Of a stretch of 7,856 nt of DNA, positions 5,092 to 7,856 are shown piece after piece. The translations under genes were made by a program, and so were the position numbers. Source of the stretch: an uncultured Clostridium sp. (GTDB lineage: Bacteria; Bacillota_I; Bacilli_A; RF39; UBA660); contig CAJJPX010000029.1 in NCBI GenBank assembly GCA_905193755.1, forward strand, positions 1 through 7,856, written 5' to 3'. A model generated the notes under the pieces. It was not told the origin of the DNA and ran no database searches. It saw nothing but the letters and a program-made list of their open reading frames with translations. Position 1 is the first letter of the stretch; the number at the start of each line of letters is the position of its first letter.

Positions 5092-6135
5092 TTTATTAGT
5101 GTACTTCCTATTAACTCTATTACTAATACTACACATTACTTCGTAATTAATTGTGTCTAAGTGATCAGCTATTTCATTTATATGATTATTATCTTTTATA
5201 ATTAGTACTTCGTCATTTAGTTTTACATTTTCATCTATTAAAACAAATAACATATCCATACATATATTACCTACTATTTGATACTGTTTATTATTTATAT
5301 ATACATATCTTCCAGTATTTTTTCTTATTATTCCATCTGCATATCCAATAGGTACTATTCCTATTAGTTCATCTTTTGTTGCTTTATAGTTTCCATTGTA
5401 TCCAACTGTATCTTCTTTTTTAATATGCTTTATTTCAATTATTCTAGATTTTAGAGTGAATACCGATTCTAGATTAAGATTGTTACTAAAACCATACATT
5501 ATAATACCCATTCTGCATCCATTTACATAGTCTTTCTTTTTATAATTAGTTATTGTTTCACTGTTTGGGATATGTACTATTTCAAATTCATTTAGATCTA
5601 TATCTTTCGTAATATTTTCAAATCTTTTAAATTGTTTTTCGGTGAGTACTTTATCACTACTTTTATATATATGAGTATATATTCCTTCTATAGTTATATT
5701 TGAGCTTTTTATTATTTTATATACTTCATTTAATTCTTCTTTGCTGTTAATACCTAATCTATTCATACCAGTATTTATTTTCAAATGACAAGTAAAGCAT
5801 TTATCTTTAATTTTTTCTAAATAATCTAGTGATGATATAGTAAGTGTTATATTATTTTGATGTGCTTTATCTATATATTTTATATCTATTGGTTCTAATA
5901 CAAGTATTCTAGTATTTGCTATTTTTCTTATTTTTAATGCTTCTTCTAATGAAGAAACTGCTAGATAGTTTGCACCACCTAGCAATATACTTTTTACACA
6001 TTTAATACCAAGTCCGTAGCAGTTGGCTTTTACTACTGCGATATGATATTTATAATTTGTAGATGAATTAACTATTGTTCTAATATTGTTTTCTAGTTTT
6101 TTTAAGTTAATTAATTCATATGTTTTTCTTATCAT
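5089..6135 (-). CDS. alr: Alanine racemase, PLP-dependent, 348 aa
   Basis: Interconverts L- and D-alanine in the cytoplasm, supplying D-alanine for peptidoglycan. The PLP-binding lysine is Lys36 in AVVKANCYGLG, where the usual KANAYGHG is slightly changed. KINTGMNRLG (119-128) matches the KxDTGMxRLG motif; YTHIY (153-157) and HIPNS (188-192) mark barrel strands. The catalytic Tyr is most likely Tyr246 in VGYNGNY, followed by GYADG (264-268) and ICMDM (291-295). The C-terminus NRVNRKY is typical. The length is a little below the usual 360-390. Its ATG shares one base with the TAA of mnmA (TAATG) and there is no good Shine-Dalgarno site, so translation is probably coupled to mnmA. Presence of alr argues for a cell wall, unlike classical mycoplasmas. 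Confidence 0.92.
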   Translation of the reverse strand: MIRKTYELINLKKLENNIRTIVNSSTNYKYHIAVVKANCYGLGIKCVKSILLGGANYLAVSSLEEALKIRKIANTRILVLEPIDIKYIDKAHQNNITLTISSLDYLEKIKDKCFTCHLKINTGMNRLGINSKEELNEVYKIIKSSNITIEGIYTHIYKSSDKVLTEKQFKRFENITKDIDLNEFEIVHIPNSETITNYKKKDYVNGCRMGIIMYGFSNNLNLESVFTLKSRIIEIKHIKKEDTVGYNGNYKATKDELIGIVPIGYADGIIRKNTGRYVYINNKQYQIVGNICMDMLFVLIDENVKLNDEVLIIKDNNHINEIADHLDTINYEVMCSISNRVNRKYTNK

Positions 6136-7229
6136 TATTTTAAATACCAGATATCTTTTCCATCTTTGAATACTTGTTTAATAATACCACCCATTAAGCA
6201 TTGTTCTCCTAGATATATAACACATGCTTGTCCAGGAGTTACTGCTTTACCATCTACATATTTAACTCTTATTTGATTATTTTCTAGATATTCTATTGTT
6301 ACTGGTATATCTTCACTTCTATATCTAAATTTAGCTGTTGCAAATGTTGGATGTTTATCTGATATAAAGTTTACGTCTTCTATTAAGGCTTCATCTGATA
6401 AAAGATATTTTGAATCACTTCCGTATGCTATATAAAGTGTATTTGTTTTAGAGTCTTTACCACATACATAGTGTCTTTCTGCGTCTCCTGAAAGGCCTAC
6501 ATTACGTCTTTGACCTATAGTGTAATTCATAAGTCCATGATGAGTACCGACTTTTTTACCTGTTTCTACATCTATTATGTCTCCGTCTTTACCTTTTAAA
6601 TAGTTAGATACGAATTGTTGATAATGACGTTCTCCAATGAAACATATACCTGTTGAATCCTTTTTATCTGCGACTGGAAGATTATATTCTTTTGCTAGTT
6701 CACGAACTTCTGGTTTAGTTAAGTGACCTATTGGAAATAATACGTCTTTTAATTGTTCACTAGAAACTTGACTTAAAAAGTATGTTTGATCTTTGTTGTT
6801 GTCTACTCCTCTTAAAAGTCTATTTCCTTTTATACGAGCATAGTGCCCAGTAGCTATTTTATCAGCACCTAGTTTTTTAGCTTCTTTTTTGAATAAATCA
6901 AACTTTATATATTTATTACACATAATATCAGGATTTGGAGTTCTACCTTTTTCTAATTCATCTAAAAAGTACTTAAATACATCATCCCAGTATTCTTTAA
7001 TAAAATCTACTCTATAAAGTGGAATACAAAGTTCATCACATACAGCTTTAGCATCTCTATAATCTAATTCTTGAGGACATACTCCATCTGTTATACCTTC
7101 TTTATCATTATTAATATTAGAGTCCCAGTTTTTCATAAATAGACCTACTACTTCGTATCCTTCTTGCTTTAATAATAAAGCTGATACTGCTGAATCTACT
7201 CCTCCACTTATTCCTACTACTACTTTCAT
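6135..7229 (-). CDS. mnmA: tRNA-specific 2-thiouridylase MnmA, 364 aa
   Basis: Installs the 2-thio group on wobble uridine-34 of tRNA for Lys, Glu and Gln, using ATP and sulfur relayed from a cysteine desulfurase. The PP-loop SGGVDS lies at residues 8-13. The two catalytic cysteines are Cys104 (DIMCNKYIKF) and Cys196 (STGICFIGER), close to Cys102 and Cys199 of the E. coli enzyme. TGHYARI (127-133), KDQTYFLSQ (146-154) and YTIGQRRN (236-243) are family hallmarks, and the C-terminal beta domain ends with PGQA and CLMGGII. Length is normal. The start is fixed by AAAGGAAAG a few bases upstream. It is the middle gene of a probable operon: 27 bp after the SpoIIM-like gene and overlapping alr by one base. 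Confidence 0.96.
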   Translation of the reverse strand: MKVVVGISGGVDSAVSALLLKQEGYEVVGLFMKNWDSNINNDKEGITDGVCPQELDYRDAKAVCDELCIPLYRVDFIKEYWDDVFKYFLDELEKGRTPNPDIMCNKYIKFDLFKKEAKKLGADKIATGHYARIKGNRLLRGVDNNKDQTYFLSQVSSEQLKDVLFPIGHLTKPEVRELAKEYNLPVADKKDSTGICFIGERHYQQFVSNYLKGKDGDIIDVETGKKVGTHHGLMNYTIGQRRNVGLSGDAERHYVCGKDSKTNTLYIAYGSDSKYLLSDEALIEDVNFISDKHPTFATAKFRYRSEDIPVTIEYLENNQIRVKYVDGKAVTPGQACVIYLGEQCLMGGIIKQVFKDGKDIWYLK

Positions 7230-7256
7230 AAATATACTTTCCTTTCAATATCAATA

Positions 7257-7832
7257 TTATACTACAAATTTAATGATATTTGAACATAAATATATTTCAA
7301 GCAAACTACTTATTATAAGGAATATAGATAGAATTATAAATATATAGAAATAGTTTTTTATGAATTGCCTTAAATTTATATCTTTGTTGTTCTTGATAGT
7401 GTTAAAACACTTTATACTAAAACTTATACTATAATAACTTAAAAATAATAGTATTACTTCATTTAATATACTAGGAAACACTATTATTAAGGCATATAAG
7501 AAGCCTTTCATTTTATAAGTATAAATTATAATACATATTGTTAAACTAAGTGAAATGCCTCTATAAATGATTATTAATGGGATAAGTGCTGAGCAAAAGA
7601 ATATAATACCAGATATCCAGATAATACTACTATATTTTAAGTTAGATGTTATTGATGATATTAAACCATTTATATGATTAAAATCATTGTTTTTTATTAG
7701 AGTTATATAATTTATAATACTAGATGTTATTTCATTTTTATTCATAAATATAAAACTAATTATACCTATAACAAAACCTATTACTAGAGATACTACTAAT
7801 ATTTTAAATATCTTACTTTTTATTATTTTCAT
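7257..7832 (-). CDS. SpoIIM-like (DUF95) integral membrane protein, 191 aa
   Basis: A very hydrophobic protein with about five membrane segments (about 8-30, 68-90, 94-106, 111-137, 160-183). Its layout fits the SpoIIM/DUF95 family: a first helix, an extracytoplasmic loop of roughly 37 residues, a G/S-rich pair of helices around IIYRGISLSL, FPSILNE in the next helix, and a final helix with a buried Glu (Glu179 in SSLLEIYL). In Bacillus SpoIIM works with SpoIID and SpoIIP in engulfment, but family members also occur in bacteria that do not sporulate, where the role is unclear. No other sporulation gene is visible. It is the first visible gene of the operon with mnmA and alr. The Shine-Dalgarno site (AAGAAG) is weak and rather far, and only 24 bp of upstream sequence is available, so the exact start is less certain. 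Confidence 0.6.
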   Translation of the reverse strand: MKIIKSKIFKILVVSLVIGFVIGIISFIFMNKNEITSSIINYITLIKNNDFNHINGLISSITSNLKYSSIIWISGIIFFCSALIPLIIIYRGISLSLTICIIIYTYKMKGFLYALIIVFPSILNEVILLFLSYYSISFSIKCFNTIKNNKDINLRQFIKNYFYIFIILSIFLIISSLLEIYLCSNIIKFVV

Positions 7833-7856
7833 ATTAAATTATATTTACTTCTTTAT

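Noticed and set aside
294..7832. Mycoplasma-type code with TGA as tryptophan
   Set aside because: Tryptophans in MnmA are encoded by TGG, and the TGA ending the HTH gene is followed at once by a terminator, so TGA is best read as stop.

Overview
The window is AT-rich, strongly low-GC bacterial DNA, and every gene I can support lies on the minus strand. L-lactate dehydrogenase, an alanine racemase (so a D-alanine/peptidoglycan maker), MnmA and a SpoIIM-like membrane protein, together with standard TGA stops and TGG tryptophan codons, suggest a low-GC Bacillota. It may belong to the uncultured gut Bacilli close to the Mollicutes (RF39-like), but that placement is inference. No rRNA, tRNA, CRISPR array or transposase is visible.

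Right part (about 3967-7856): ordinary housekeeping genes. In transcription order these are a SpoIIM-like membrane protein, mnmA and alr (27-bp gap, then a TAATG stop/start overlap, so probably one operon). They are followed by ldh with its own promoter and Shine-Dalgarno site. The LDH has the catalytic residues and the residues expected for fructose-1,6-bisphosphate activation.

Middle (about 2907-3966): a mosaic of gene fragments. From right to left it holds a short C-terminal-looking tail just after ldh and the first ~43 codons of an unknown gene. Next come a nearly perfect copy (342 bp, two mismatches) of the promoter and first 87 codons of the HTH regulator at 294-1061, and a 61-bp joint with a 12-bp tandem repeat. 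Last is the final ~140 codons of a second, diverged ldh that kept its terminator. The HTH copy looks very recent. The ldh fragment differs from intact ldh at about 45 of 420 positions, mostly silently, so it derives from a paralogue or donor allele that was under selection for a long time.

Left part (1-2906): a two-gene operon of unrecognised proteins (214 aa soluble, then 314 aa with about three C-terminal membrane segments) with an extended -10 promoter and a terminator. Beyond it is a full-length 255-aa HTH regulator with a consensus promoter and terminator. The two unknown proteins appear to share a domain, and the truncated ORF at 3740-3898 looks like the start of a third member. I read this as an accessory locus: an HTH regulator with a small paralogous family next to ldh, rearranged by repeated duplication and truncation. 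Its function cannot be named from sequence alone.
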